64,000 bases of DNA from Neptuniibacter caesariensis (lineage in GTDB: Bacteria > Pseudomonadota > Gammaproteobacteria > Pseudomonadales > Balneatricaceae): positions 470,493 through 534,492 of the forward strand of contig NZ_CH724126.1 in the NCBI RefSeq assembly GCF_000153345.1, written 5' to 3'. Each line of letters opens with the position of its first letter. The first letter of the stretch is position 1. Under the pieces are notes generated by a model. The model searched no databases, was not told where the DNA came from, and saw nothing but the letters and a program-made list of their open reading frames with translations. Below, one piece after another: positions 1 through 9,292 of this stretch. The translations under genes and the position numbers were made by a program.

Positions 1-710
1 TGAGCGATAAACAACGACTGTTAATGGTTGATGATGACGTAGAGCTTTGTGAACTGATTGGTGATTACCTTCGTCACGAAGGCTACCTTATTGAATTTGC
101 TCATAATGCGGATGAAGCCTGCGAGCAGCTAAAGCGTTCTGAACGTTTTGCGCTTATGATTCTGGATGTGATGATGCCGGGCCGTACGGGGCTCGAGTTA
201 TTGCAGCAGATCCGGCCAAAAGTACAAATTCCAGTGATTATGCTGACGGGGCGTGGCGAAGATATTGACCGTATCCTTGGGCTTGAGATGGGCGCTGACG
301 ATTATCTGAGCAAGCCTTGTAACCCCAGAGAGTTGCTGGCTCGCATTCGTGCTGTTCTGCGACGCGCTGAACCGCAGCAGCGGACCACTCTTTTCCCCGA
401 TAGTCTAGTTGAGCATGCAGGCGTTACTTTGGACCCAGGTCTCAGGGAGGTTCGCATTAATGGTGAGTTACTGGAGCTTACAGGTACAGAATTCAATGTG
501 CTGGCCTACCTGATTGCCAATGCAGGCAGCGTGTTGGAGAAAGAGCAGCTTACAGAGCTTGTACTGCACCGAAAGCTGGCCGCCTATGACCGTGCGATTG
601 ATGTGCATGTAAGTCGGGTAAGGCAAAAATTGGCGAAGCATCTGAGCGATGCTGAGTTGATTAAAACCATCCGTGGAGTGGGCTATCAGTTTGTGAAGGA
701 TGCTCTATGA
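1..710 (+). CDS. cpxR: OmpR-family response regulator, CpxR-like (start 1 base outside window)
   Basis: DNA-binding response regulator, partner of the kinase that follows. The reading frame is open from base 1 and the window begins with tgagc, so a missing A would give ATG-AGC and a protein of about 236 residues (MSDKQRLLMVDDD). The internal ATG at 24 would cut the first beta strand, so it is probably not the start. Receiver domain: acidic pocket DDD near residues 11-13, phospho-Asp in ILDVMMP (about D56), conserved Lys in LSKP. The C-terminal winged helix has LELTGTEFNVL and DRAIDVHVSRVR, very like CpxR of enterics. The stop overlaps the kinase start by 4 bases. The family is certain; CpxR orthology is likely from both halves but not proven. 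Confidence 0.8.
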   Translation, partial: SDKQRLLMVDDDVELCELIGDYLRHEGYLIEFAHNADEACEQLKRSERFALMILDVMMPGRTGLELLQQIRPKVQIPVIMLTGRGEDIDRILGLEMGADDYLSKPCNPRELLARIRAVLRRAEPQQRTTLFPDSLVEHAGVTLDPGLREVRINGELLELTGTEFNVLAYLIANAGSVLEKEQLTELVLHRKLAAYDRAIDVHVSRVRQKLAKHLSDAELIKTIRGVGYQFVKDAL

Positions 711-2086
711 GGTGGTATAAGCGTTTATTCTGGAAAATCTTTCTCTCTATTTGGAGTGTAAGTTTTTTAGTTCTGCTAGCAACGATCTGTGTGGTAGGGG
801 CCATCACCGAGCAAGATAGATTCAAAGAAGTTATCACGGCTAAGGCCGAGGGCTATGCGGAATTGATGATTGAGCGCTATGAGCGAAAAGGTTTCCGTAC
901 CCTATTACCCATCGCGCCCCGCCCGCCGAAAAGAGATTATGACCATGATCGCTGGCACGATAAGGATGATGATCGTGACCGTAAATATAAGGACCGACGT
1001 CATCCGGTATGGAAGCGGAGTATCTGGCTGGATATCAGTGAGCGGGTCTTTATTAGTGATGTGGAGTTAAAACGTAAAGTAGTCGCCATCAAGACGCCGG
1101 TAGTCGATCCGGAGCATCAATACCGTTTCACTATGAGTTCTGAGCGAGGTCGGCTTTATCAGATCACGGTTGATCTGAAATGGGACAGCTCACCTTATGC
1201 ACACCTCATGAGTCGCATCTTGTCAGCTCAGATGGTGTTGATCTTATTGGTTTCTTCACTCGGTGCTTTGTTAGTTTCGGCAATTATTGTTCGTCCGCTA
1301 AACCTTTTGCGCGAACACACTCAGGCAATTTACCGGGGTGAGTTAGATGCACGTACCGACGATAAATTAAAGAAACGCGGAGATGAGCTGGGTGAGTTGG
1401 CAAGAGAGTTTGATCGCATGGCCGACTATGTTCAGCAGACTATCACTTCTCACCAACGGTTGATGCAGGATGTCTCTCATGAACTCCGTGCGCCTCTGGC
1501 GCGATTGCAAGCCGCAGCAGGTATTGCGGAGCAGCGTTTGGGTGAAGATGATAAAACGGTTGCCAGAATCATCCGTGAATGCCAGCGCCTGGATCAGCTA
1601 ATTGGAGAAATCCTCTCGTTATCTCGCCTTGAGCAGATGGAGAGTGGTGGTGAGAAGGTTAAGCTAAGTACTTTGATCAATGAGTTAGTCGAAGATGCTC
1701 GTTTCAGCCATAGCCAGCGGAAGTTTAATCTGCAAATAGATTCCGATTGTGAAGTCACGCTGAATACCAAACTACTGGAACGTGCGCTGAATAATGTTCT
1801 GGGTAATGCGTGCAAACATACCTCTGCTGATGTGGAGATCGATGTGAGTCTTGCTAAGGCAGAATGCTGCGAGATAAAGGTGCGCGATCATGGTTCAGGG
1901 GTAACTGAAGAGCAGTTAGGCCAACTGTGTAATCCGTTTTTCCGCGGTGACAGCCAGTCAGAAGGCTATGGGTTAGGGCTGAGTATCGCCCAGCGGGCCG
2001 TGCAGCGCTTAGGGGGTGAGCTGAGTTTACGTAATCATCCAGAAGGTGGGTTGGAGGTTAAAATTTCTCTGAGTTGTGCCGACTGA
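707..2086 (+). CDS. cpxA: Sensor histidine kinase, CpxA-like
   Basis: Inner-membrane envelope-stress type kinase of 459 residues. TM1 is near residues 10-32, a periplasmic sensor spans about 33-168, and TM2 is near 172-194. A HAMP region (about 195-245) follows, then a dimerisation box with the phospho-acceptor His in VSHELRAPLARLQ (H258) and a HATPase domain with the N box (ALNNVLGNACKH) and G boxes (DHGSGV, GYGLGLSI). The gene overlaps the regulator by 4 bases, so the pair is co-translated. Odd: residues 76-99 of the sensor are an Asp/Arg/His/Lys-rich low-complexity tract with no hydrophobic residue run, which could bind metal or polyanions. CpxA identity rests on the H-box context and on the CpxR-like partner. 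Confidence 0.78.
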   Translation: MRWYKRLFWKIFLSIWSVSFLVLLATICVVGAITEQDRFKEVITAKAEGYAELMIERYERKGFRTLLPIAPRPPKRDYDHDRWHDKDDDRDRKYKDRRHPVWKRSIWLDISERVFISDVELKRKVVAIKTPVVDPEHQYRFTMSSERGRLYQITVDLKWDSSPYAHLMSRILSAQMVLILLVSSLGALLVSAIIVRPLNLLREHTQAIYRGELDARTDDKLKKRGDELGELAREFDRMADYVQQTITSHQRLMQDVSHELRAPLARLQAAAGIAEQRLGEDDKTVARIIRECQRLDQLIGEILSLSRLEQMESGGEKVKLSTLINELVEDARFSHSQRKFNLQIDSDCEVTLNTKLLERALNNVLGNACKHTSADVEIDVSLAKAECCEIKVRDHGSGVTEEQLGQLCNPFFRGDSQSEGYGLGLSIAQRAVQRLGGELSLRNHPEGGLEVKISLSCAD

Positions 2087-2102
2087 GGCTCCTAACAATA
2101 GT

Positions 2103-2130
2103 AAAGGTTCGTAACTCTCTCGGAACCTTT
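2103..2130 (+). terminator. Stem-loop after the two-component pair
   Basis: AAAGGTTC (2103-2110) pairs with GAACCTTT (2123-2130) across a 12-nt loop, 16 bases after the kinase stop. The stem ends in TTT but no long U tract follows, so it may be a weak terminator. Confidence 0.55.
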
Positions 2131-2538
2131 CACACGCGGGCGGGTTAACCGGTGTTCACTTGGTCGTCGCCCGCTTCTAAAGTGCTTAATAAGGTAGTTC
2201 CCTCATATACATTAGGCGTATTTGGTTCTTTTGATCTGTTTTTGGTATTTTTTTGGTTTATTTATGCTGCGTTTGATGTGTTTATAGGCCAAAAAACTAT
2301 GCTAAATTTTTTACGATTAGTACTAACCATTTTATAAGTCTATAAAAGCATGCGATGTCTGAGTTTAAGGGTGTATATTCAGCCTGGAACGAATTGCTCT
2401 GATTGATGATGAAAGAGTATGCTTCTTTAGATCGACGGCCTGGCGACTATTGCTAATTAGCAGTAGATACAGATGCCAAAGGCCTGAGCAAGAAGAAACA
2501 ATAAATATAAAACAAAGATATCCTACAGAGGACCGACT
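2131..2538. other. Intergenic region: long-range stem and palindrome before the ABC operon
   Basis: There is no convincing gene here; an open frame at 2152-2337 encodes a hydrophobic 61-residue peptide without a ribosome site and I do not call it. GCGGGCG (2136-2142) can pair with CGCCCGC (2168-2174) around a loop holding GGTTAACC. From 2220 the DNA is AT-rich. A perfect 12-bp palindrome TGCTAATTAGCA lies at 2451-2462, about 75 bp before the binding-protein start, and is a possible operator. The ribosome site of the next gene is AGAGGA near 2528. Confidence 0.4.
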
Positions 2539-3366
2539 ATGAAATTGTTAAAATTGGCAGGCATTGCAGCCAGTGCGATTGCTGTGATGGCTTCTTCCGT
2601 TACAGCTCAGGCGGATCAGCTTGATGAAGTTATAAAGCGTGGCACCTTGAATTGTGGTGTTGTTCTTGATTTCCCTCCAATGGGATACTTTGATAAAGAC
2701 AATAAACCTGCCGGTTTTGATGTCGATTACTGTAACGATCTGGCAGCAGCGCTGGGCGTAAAGTCTAACGTTCTGAACCTGACCTGGGGTGATCGTATTC
2801 CTTCCCTGGTATCAGGTAAAACTGATGTCGTTATCGGTTCTACTTCCGACACACTGGAGCGTGCGAAGTCTGTTGGCTTCACATACCCATACTTTGTTTT
2901 CAAATTCCAGACAATCTCCAAAAAAGGCACACCAATCAACTCATTTGCTGATCTGAAAAATGTGAAGGTGGGTGCTGCTCTGGGTACAACTTACGAGACA
3001 GAATACCTGGCTTACGCTGAGAAGATGGGTTGGGGCAAAGATAACTACACTGCTTTCAAATCTGAAAATGATGCATACCTAGGCCTGTATCAGGGTAAGG
3101 TTGATGCGATTATCTCAACAAACACCAACATTGCGACTAAACTGCAGACAAAAGAGTTTGCGGACTATGTGGCAGGTCCATATGTGCCAAACTATGACGA
3201 TGTGGTTGGTTTGATTGCTAAACGAAGTGAAGTTGCTTGGATTAACTACCTTAACTTGTTCCTGATTCATCAGATCCGTGATGGAAACATGAACAAGCAC
3301 TACAACAAACATTTTGGTTCAGATGCGCCTGCTGACCTGATCCAATCTCTTCGTGACAATAAGTAA
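2539..3366 (+). CDS. Amino-acid ABC transporter periplasmic binding protein (SBP family 3)
   Basis: Periplasmic solute-binding protein of 275 residues that delivers a polar amino acid to the two permeases downstream. It has a signal peptide of about 25 residues (Lys, hydrophobic core, cleavage near AQA-DQ). The family-3 signature follows: LDEVIKRGTLNCGV, then GFDVDYCNDLAAALG and the ERAKSVGFTYPYF segment. A well-placed AGAGGA precedes the ATG. It is first in a four-gene transport operon. The substrate cannot be read from sequence. The convergent AST operon across 6490 makes a basic or acidic amino acid attractive, but that is inference. Confidence 0.88.
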   Translation: MKLLKLAGIAASAIAVMASSVTAQADQLDEVIKRGTLNCGVVLDFPPMGYFDKDNKPAGFDVDYCNDLAAALGVKSNVLNLTWGDRIPSLVSGKTDVVIGSTSDTLERAKSVGFTYPYFVFKFQTISKKGTPINSFADLKNVKVGAALGTTYETEYLAYAEKMGWGKDNYTAFKSENDAYLGLYQGKVDAIISTNTNIATKLQTKEFADYVAGPYVPNYDDVVGLIAKRSEVAWINYLNLFLIHQIRDGNMNKHYNKHFGSDAPADLIQSLRDNK

Positions 3367-3375
3367 TCACGCTCT

Positions 3376-3401
3376 GACGGTGGTGAGCAATCACCACCGT
3401 C
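3376..3401 (+). other. Stable intercistronic hairpin with GCAA tetraloop
   Basis: An 11-bp perfect stem, GACGGTGGTGA (3376-3386) with TCACCACCGTC (3391-3401), is closed by the GNRA-type loop GCAA. It begins 10 bases after the binding-protein stop and has no U tract. Such hairpins commonly protect the upstream mRNA and let the binding protein be made in excess over the membrane subunits. Confidence 0.75.
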
Positions 3402-3488
3402 TGCCTTGTCCGGCCTAAAACAATAACTACTTGGATTTTCCCATCTTGAATCGATGGGGAATGACGCATCATTACTGGAAGGGTAGGG

Positions 3489-4154
3489 ATGGACTACGAA
3501 TTTCACTGGAATATTGTTTTCCAGAAAATGCCCGAATTACTTCAAGGGGCATTTGTAACCTTACATGTTTCTGTTTTATCCATGGTTCTGGGTATTGCGA
3601 TTGCGGTTTTTCTAGCTATCGCAAAAATGAACAACACTAAACCATTTAACTATGTTGCGGTCGGTTGGATTGAAATTGCCCGAAATACGCCGGCGCTATT
3701 TCAGATCTACATGGCTTATTTTGGTTTAGGGGCCTTTGGTATTCATTTAAGCCCTTATATGGCGGTACTCAGCGCGCTTGTATTCATCAATGCTGGATAT
3801 CTGGCTGAAACCTTCCGTGGTGGTTTCCAATCCATTCCTGATGCTCAATACAATGCATCTAAGTCTTTGGGGATGACCAGCTTTCAGACATACCGCTACA
3901 TCATTCTTCCGCAGATGTTTCGCCGTATCTATCATCCGATGACGAACCAGTTTGTCTGGTCCATTCTGATGAGCTCACTTGGCATTCTCGTAGGCATGAG
4001 TGAACTGTCTGGTGAAACGCAGCGTTTGCAATCGCTGTCGTTCAGAACGCTCGAGTTCTTTATTGTTACGGCTGTGCTGTACTACATCATTACCAAGTTT
4101 GTACTGATATGCGCATCGTTACTTTCCAAGCGACTGTTTAAGGGAGAGATATAA
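3489..4154 (+). CDS. Polar amino-acid ABC transporter permease (HisM/GlnP family), first subunit
   Basis: Inner-membrane permease of 221 residues with about five TM segments. The N-terminal LLQGAFVTLHVSVLSMVLG and the EAA-type loop GYLAETFRGGFQSIPDAQYNAS are typical of the His/Glu/Gln/Arg/opine permease family. GGAAGG lies 8 bases before the ATG. Its TAA shares one base with the ATG of the next permease (4154), so the two subunits are coupled and probably assemble as a heterodimer. Confidence 0.9.
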   Translation: MDYEFHWNIVFQKMPELLQGAFVTLHVSVLSMVLGIAIAVFLAIAKMNNTKPFNYVAVGWIEIARNTPALFQIYMAYFGLGAFGIHLSPYMAVLSALVFINAGYLAETFRGGFQSIPDAQYNASKSLGMTSFQTYRYIILPQMFRRIYHPMTNQFVWSILMSSLGILVGMSELSGETQRLQSLSFRTLEFFIVTAVLYYIITKFVLICASLLSKRLFKGEI

Positions 4155-4807
4155 TGGGTAGCTTATTTACTCCTTTATCCTGGAGCGACACTGGCTTTAT
4201 TCTGACCGGTGTGTGGAACACTATTTTGATTTCTGGCCTATCGATTTTTGTCGGTAGTGTTCTAGGCGTTATTGTTGGCTTCGCCCGTGCAGAAAGTAAT
4301 AAATATGTGAACTTCCTGTTTGGCAGTGTGCTTGATGTACTTCGAAGCGTACCGCTTATTATTCAATTGGTGCTGTTTTCGACTTTTATGGGGGTGATGG
4401 GTTCACCGCTGCCTCCATTTGTCGCGGGCACGATTATTTTGTCCCTGTATACGATGGCCTTTATGGCTGAAGTATTTCGTGGTGGCTTTGAAAGCGTTAA
4501 CAACTCAATGATTATTGCCGGTCGTTCACTGGGAATGACCTATTGGCAAACGATCCGACATGTTCGCTTTCCTATCGGTTTACGCTCAGTCTTTCCTGCG
4601 TGGTTGGGTGTAGCTTTAAGTGTGATCAAAGATTCGGCACTTGTATCAGTGATTGGGTATGTAGAACTTCTGCGTACATCTGATCAGTTAATCTCGCGGA
4701 CACAGCAGCCACTGGAAATACTCATCGGTGTGGGGCTGTTCTATTTCCTAATCTCTTACCCTCTATCTGTATATGGTCGTCGTATCGAAAGGAAACACGC
4801 ACTATGA
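4154..4807 (+). CDS. Polar amino-acid ABC transporter permease, second subunit
   Basis: Second permease of 217 residues with about five TM helices. The coupling loop AFMAEVFRGGFESVNNSMIIAGRSLGM is split here as MAEVFRGGF then ESVNNSMI, the segment that contacts the ATPase. The preceding ribosome site AGGGAG sits inside the end of the first permease gene. The stop overlaps the ATPase start in an ATGA arrangement at 4804-4807. It is a paralogue of the upstream subunit, as expected for heterodimeric amino-acid importers. Confidence 0.9.
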   Translation: MGSLFTPLSWSDTGFILTGVWNTILISGLSIFVGSVLGVIVGFARAESNKYVNFLFGSVLDVLRSVPLIIQLVLFSTFMGVMGSPLPPFVAGTIILSLYTMAFMAEVFRGGFESVNNSMIIAGRSLGMTYWQTIRHVRFPIGLRSVFPAWLGVALSVIKDSALVSVIGYVELLRTSDQLISRTQQPLEILIGVGLFYFLISYPLSVYGRRIERKHAL

Positions 4808-5529
4808 TTAAAATTGAAAATGTACGCAAATCCTTTGGCGAACTTGAAGTCCTGAAAGGCATTAATCTGGATGTCGAACAGGGCGAGGTACTGAGTATCA
4901 TTGGTGGTTCAGGTAGCGGTAAATCCACGCTGCTATATTGCATCAATGCCATTGAAAATATTCAGGGCGGCAAGATTTTTGTGGATGGAATTGATGTTCA
5001 CAACAAAGCGACCAATAAAGACCAACTGAGACAAAAGCTTGGCATGGTCTTCCAGCAGTGGAACTCTTTTCCTCATTTGACAGTACTCGAAAATGTGGCG
5101 CTTGCACCGCAGATCGTTAAGAAGATGTCAAAAGAGGAGGCGATTGAGATCGCTCAAAAAGAGCTAAAGCACGTTGGGTTGGGTGATAAGTTTGATATGT
5201 ATCCGACGAAAATGTCAGGCGGCCAGCAACAGCGCCTGGCAATTGCACGTGCTTTGGCGATGCGTCCGGATTATATGCTGTTTGATGAGGTGACCTCAGC
5301 CCTTGACCCAGAGCTGGTGGGCGAAGTACTGGATACTTTGCGTATTTTGCGTGAAGAGGGCATGACCATGATTTGTGTAACTCATGAGATTGCTTTTGCT
5401 CGTGAGGTTTCTGATCAGGTGGCATTTTTCCACAAAGGGGTTATTGAAGAGATGGGGCCCCCGGAACAGGTGATTTCAAACCCTCAGAAGGAAACTACTC
5501 AGGCTTTCCTTAGCAAGGTTCTCTCATAA
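4804..5529 (+). CDS. Polar amino-acid ABC transporter ATP-binding protein (GlnQ/HisP family)
   Basis: Cytoplasmic ATPase of 241 residues that powers the importer. Visible motifs in order: Walker A GGSGSGKST (about residues 36-44), Q-loop VFQQWNSF, ABC signature MSGGQQQR, Walker B YMLFDEVTSALD, and the switch His in CVTHEI. Length and motif spacing are those of the GlnQ/HisP/ArtP subfamily. It is the last gene of the operon, which closes with the terminator at 5540-5567. Confidence 0.93.
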   Translation: MIKIENVRKSFGELEVLKGINLDVEQGEVLSIIGGSGSGKSTLLYCINAIENIQGGKIFVDGIDVHNKATNKDQLRQKLGMVFQQWNSFPHLTVLENVALAPQIVKKMSKEEAIEIAQKELKHVGLGDKFDMYPTKMSGGQQQRLAIARALAMRPDYMLFDEVTSALDPELVGEVLDTLRILREEGMTMICVTHEIAFAREVSDQVAFFHKGVIEEMGPPEQVISNPQKETTQAFLSKVLS

Positions 5530-5539
5530 CTATCTGAAG

Positions 5540-5567
5540 GCGCTGTACTTTCTCGGTACAGCGCTTT
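5540..5567 (+). terminator. Rho-independent terminator of the amino-acid ABC operon
   Basis: GCGCTGTAC (5540-5548) pairs with GTACAGCGC (5556-5564), followed by TTT, 10 bases after the ATPase stop. Confidence 0.75.
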
Positions 5568-5589
5568 CCCTCCCCAAGGAATATCATGG

Positions 5590-6474
5590 ATGACGGATCA
5601 ACGTCGCGCGGTTCTATTGGCATTAACAGCAGTCTGTTTCTGGTCCACAGTTGCGGTTGCCTTTAAATTATCACTAAGGCATTTAGCGGTAATTGAACTG
5701 CTTCTCTTGTCTACGCTGTTTTCTACCTTGGTTATCGGTGCCATTCTGATTGCTCAGGGTAAATTTAAGCAGGTTTTTCAGTGTTCCTATCAGGAATATC
5801 GTTTGTCGCTGCTATTGGGCTTTTTAAATCCGTTTCTCTATTACCTGATCCTATTTGAAGCATACGAATTGCTACCCGCCCAGCAAGCGCAGCCTATAAA
5901 TTACACCTGGGCGATTATGTTGGCTGTCTTGTCGGTGCCTTTGCTTAAACAGAAACTCACTGGCAGACAGGTTGTTTCCTTAATTGGTGGGTACCTGGGC
6001 GTCGTTGTTATCGCGACAAAAGGGGACTTGATGCAACTGGAATTTACCGAACCGTTTGGTGTGTTTCTGGCACTACTCAGTACGGTGATCTGGGCGCTTT
6101 ACTGGATATTTAATACCCGTGAAAGCCGCGATCCTGTTGTCGGGCTGTTTGTGAACTTTGTCTTTAGCCTGCCTTTTATCTTTTGCTACTTTATTTGGGT
6201 AACCGATTTCAGAGCTTTACCTATAGAAGGGATATTGGGTGCGGCTTATATTGGGGCCTTTGAGATGGGGATCTGTTTTGTGATCTGGCTGAAGGCGATG
6301 AAGCTGACCAATAGTACCGCCCAGATTAGTACGTTGATATTCCTTTCACCGTTTATGTCACTGATCCTTATCAGCTACTTTTTGGGAGAGACGATCGAAG
6401 TGGCAACCCTGCTGGGCTTAGTGCTAATCGTCGCGAGTATTATCTTCCAAAATGCCAAAACTAAATCAGCGTAA
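5590..6474 (+). CDS. EamA/DMT-family permease
   Basis: Inner-membrane drug/metabolite-transporter protein of 294 residues made of two EamA repeats, about ten TM helices. The repeats begin at ALTAVCFWSTVAVAFK and near LLSTVIWALYWIFNTR. AAGGA lies about 10 bases upstream; another ATG at 5586 is out of frame. It follows the ABC terminator and so probably has its own transcript. It converges on the AST operon with a 15-base gap. Many relatives are amino-acid or metabolite exporters; the substrate is unknown. Confidence 0.85.
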   Translation: MTDQRRAVLLALTAVCFWSTVAVAFKLSLRHLAVIELLLLSTLFSTLVIGAILIAQGKFKQVFQCSYQEYRLSLLLGFLNPFLYYLILFEAYELLPAQQAQPINYTWAIMLAVLSVPLLKQKLTGRQVVSLIGGYLGVVVIATKGDLMQLEFTEPFGVFLALLSTVIWALYWIFNTRESRDPVVGLFVNFVFSLPFIFCYFIWVTDFRALPIEGILGAAYIGAFEMGICFVIWLKAMKLTNSTAQISTLIFLSPFMSLILISYFLGETIEVATLLGLVLIVASIIFQNAKTKSA

Positions 6475-6489
6475 CGGTGTCCCAGAGGA

Positions 6490-7797
6490 TTAGCGGCCAA
6501 TCAACTTGTTCATGGCGCTCAGTGCTGTATGCATCTCCTCTATCAGCAAGGGGTCACGCAAGTCATCGGGGCTTAGGCGATCGCGGTAATGCTGGTTTAT
6601 GAACCGCTTAAGTTTTGTATAGTTTGCTTCAGAAAGCATAATGGCGGGGTTAATCTGATCTAATGCCTGCTGGTCGATAGGGATGCTTAGCCGAAGGCAG
6701 GCGGGGCCACCGCCGTTTCTCATGCTTTGTTTAAGGTCGAAAAATTCAATCGCAGAGACTGGATTATCCGCTTCAAGTATCTGTCTGCATATTTTGGCGC
6801 TATTCGGGTTATCGGCACTCTCCTGTGGGGCGAGTAATAGCATTCCTCCATCCTTTAAAGCCACAAGCTGACTGTTAAACAGGTAGCTCTTTACTGCATC
6901 GCCCAGTGACAGTTCACGCTGGCTTACCTCGAAAATAATCAGGGGCTTTCTCCATAGCTGACAGCGCTTACGTATCTCGTCCAGAACGGCAGCTTGGTCA
7001 TGAAAAGCTTGCTCATGAATGAGTAGAAAGTTATCCAGACCAACGGCGACCACATCGTTATGAAAGGCACCGCCGTCGATCGCTTCCGGATTCTGGCGAA
7101 GCAGTAACCAGGCTGTTTCCCTCACTTGATGTTTGCGGATAATGCTTTCGCTGGCCAGCTTACTTTGCCGAGCGGGGAATCTTGTTGTTCGGGACTGATC
7201 ATTGTCTCGGCCAAAGACGAACAGGTTGAGTGCCCGGGTGCTATCCGGATCAGATAAACGAATATGGTTGGCCGCCCCTTCATCGGCAAAAGCATCTTGT
7301 GCCGGCAGCGGTTGATGGACTATGAACAAGTGCTCATTGGCGAAAAATTTGGAAAAAAACCGACTGCCGCTGTCTGCTTCCTGGGAACGATGCAGGGCAC
7401 TAATCAGGTTGGCCGGGGTTATCTGTAATCGCCTGTCATCACTGTCTTCTGCGGCGGTAATCGTGGCACTGTTGGCCGCCCACATGGCTGAGGCAGAGTA
7501 ACAGATCTCAAGCAACTCGGGGGCACGCAGATAAGCCTGATCGATCAGTTGGCTGTCACTCCCGCGAAAACCTGCGGCCCGAAGTAGATCAAGATTAGGG
7601 CGGGGCTGAGGTGGGATAAATCCCTGGGGTAGCCCCAGCTTGGCTAACGCCCACATTTTTTCTAGTCCCTGGAGAGCGGCCTGCTTTGGGGAGGACGCGG
7701 CTCCTTTATGGCTTGCCGAGGCCAGATTGCCAATGGCTAAGCCGCCATAGTTGTGACTGGGGCCGACTAAACCATCAAGGTTGAGCACCTTACTCAT
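6490..7797 (-). CDS. astB: N-succinylarginine dihydrolase (AST pathway step 2)
   Basis: Cytoplasmic enzyme of 435 residues converting N2-succinylarginine to N2-succinylornithine, CO2 and ammonia. The start region LDGLVGPSHNYGGLAIGN and the C-terminal MRNGGGPACLRLSIP with the expected catalytic Cys match AstB, a guanidino-group-modifying fold. The ATG overlaps the astD stop by 4 bases. It is the last gene of a minus-strand operon, with astD, astA, a DUF1338 gene, an M20 peptidase and astC upstream. Confidence 0.93.
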   Translation of the reverse strand: MSKVLNLDGLVGPSHNYGGLAIGNLASASHKGAASSPKQAALQGLEKMWALAKLGLPQGFIPPQPRPNLDLLRAAGFRGSDSQLIDQAYLRAPELLEICYSASAMWAANSATITAAEDSDDRRLQITPANLISALHRSQEADSGSRFFSKFFANEHLFIVHQPLPAQDAFADEGAANHIRLSDPDSTRALNLFVFGRDNDQSRTTRFPARQSKLASESIIRKHQVRETAWLLLRQNPEAIDGGAFHNDVVAVGLDNFLLIHEQAFHDQAAVLDEIRKRCQLWRKPLIIFEVSQRELSLGDAVKSYLFNSQLVALKDGGMLLLAPQESADNPNSAKICRQILEADNPVSAIEFFDLKQSMRNGGGPACLRLSIPIDQQALDQINPAIMLSEANYTKLKRFINQHYRDRLSPDDLRDPLLIEEMHTALSAMNKLIGR

Positions 7798-9290
7798 GTA
7801 TTGCTCCAGATATGATCGTCGATATGTAAACCCGGAGGCAGGCTGTCTGGAAGTTCCATCGCTTCAGACTGAAGTGACGCAACCGGGTAGGCGCAATAAT
7901 CAGCAGCGGCAGAGGCGCTGGGGCGGTGGTTGCCACTTAATCCAGTTCCGCCAAAAGGCCGAGCGCTGGAAGCACCGGTTAAAGGTCGGTTCCAGTTAAT
8001 CAGGCCGGCTCTAACATGTCTTTGGAAGTATTCGAAGATCGCTGGGTTATCGCTCAGTACACCGGCAGAGAGCCCGTAGCGGGTATGATTGGCTAGATCA
8101 ACAGCATCACTCAGCTCTTTAAAGCGATAGATCTGGAGCAGGGGCCCGAACAGCTCCTGGTCAGGTGGGTCTTCCATATTCGAGCATTCCAGCAGGCCTG
8201 GGGTGAGAAAAGCCCCTTTATCCGTAAAGCGCTGCATTTCCAGTAATGCTTCAGCGCCTCCTTCCAGCAATGTCTGCTGAGCGTTGAGTAGATTGGAAAC
8301 AGCGTTTTGACTAATGAGAGGCCCCATAAAAGGCTGAGGTTCACGGTTGTATGCGCCAATACCAATATTGGAAACAGCCTCTTTGAGGGCGAGGATAAAG
8401 CGATCGCCAGGGTAACCTTCTGGTACCAGTAGGCGTCGCGCGCAAGTACAGCGCTGCCCTGAGGTGATATAAGCGGATTGAATGGTGTTATACACCGCGG
8501 CAGGGATGTTATCCGTTTCAGTCACCAATAAAGGGTTATTACCCCCCATCTCTAATGCGAGAATCTTTTCCGGATGACCGCCAAACTGCTCATGTAGATA
8601 ACAGCCTGTTTCTGCACTACCGGTAAAAAACAGCCCATCAATATTCTGGTGCGATGCTAAGGCCACGCCGGTGTCCTTACCACCCTGAACCAGATTGAGA
8701 ACACCATCCGGCAGTTCCGCTTTCTGCCACAGGTGTACCATAAGCTCTGCCGTGCGAGGGGTTAGTTCACTGGGTTTAAATACCACCGTGTTTCCCGCCA
8801 GTAATGCAGGCATGATGTGCCCATTGGGCAGATGGCCAGGGAAATTATAGGGACCGAAAATAGCGACGACCCCATGGGGGCGGTAGCTGAGAGAGGAGCG
8901 AATATTCTGGTTGCTGTTGTCTTCACTTGAGCAGCGTTCCTGATAGGCTTTAACGGTAATAGAAGCCTTGCCAAGCATGGCGGTTATTTCGGTTTGTGCT
9001 TCCCAAAGAGGCTTACCTGTCTCCTGACCGATGGTATCTGCCAGAAGGGTTTTATGCTCTTCTAATAGGGTATTAAAACGCTGAAAATAGGCCGCCCTTT
9101 GTTTTAGCGTGAGTTCAGCCCAGTGAGGGAAAGCTTTACGGGATGCGGCAACAGCATCATCGACCTGATCAGCATTTGCGGCGTTTCCTTCCCAAATTGA
9201 TTCACCATTACCTGGATTAAGAGACTCAAAGCTTTCGCCTTCCCCTTGAATCCATTGCCCATCAATAAACAACGATGTGAGCGGTTTCAT
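7794..9290 (-). CDS. astD: Succinylglutamate-semialdehyde dehydrogenase
   Basis: NAD-dependent aldehyde dehydrogenase, the fourth step of the AST pathway (succinylglutamate semialdehyde to succinylglutamate). ALDH signatures visible: FGPYNFPGHLPNGH, FTGSAETG, the catalytic Glu in LALEMGGNNPL and the catalytic Cys in SGQRCTCARR. I start at the ATG at 9290 (AGGACG 7 bases upstream) rather than the in-frame TTG two codons earlier; this gives 498 residues, normal for AstD. It lies between astA and astB with near-zero spacing. Confidence 0.93.
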   Translation of the reverse strand: MKPLTSLFIDGQWIQGEGESFESLNPGNGESIWEGNAANADQVDDAVAASRKAFPHWAELTLKQRAAYFQRFNTLLEEHKTLLADTIGQETGKPLWEAQTEITAMLGKASITVKAYQERCSSEDNSNQNIRSSLSYRPHGVVAIFGPYNFPGHLPNGHIMPALLAGNTVVFKPSELTPRTAELMVHLWQKAELPDGVLNLVQGGKDTGVALASHQNIDGLFFTGSAETGCYLHEQFGGHPEKILALEMGGNNPLLVTETDNIPAAVYNTIQSAYITSGQRCTCARRLLVPEGYPGDRFILALKEAVSNIGIGAYNREPQPFMGPLISQNAVSNLLNAQQTLLEGGAEALLEMQRFTDKGAFLTPGLLECSNMEDPPDQELFGPLLQIYRFKELSDAVDLANHTRYGLSAGVLSDNPAIFEYFQRHVRAGLINWNRPLTGASSARPFGGTGLSGNHRPSASAAADYCAYPVASLQSEAMELPDSLPPGLHIDDHIWSNT

Positions 9291-9292
9291 AA

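Noticed and set aside
2152..2337. Hydrophobic 61-residue frame before the ABC operon
   Set aside because: No ribosome site or recognisable motif; AT-rich intergenic DNA.
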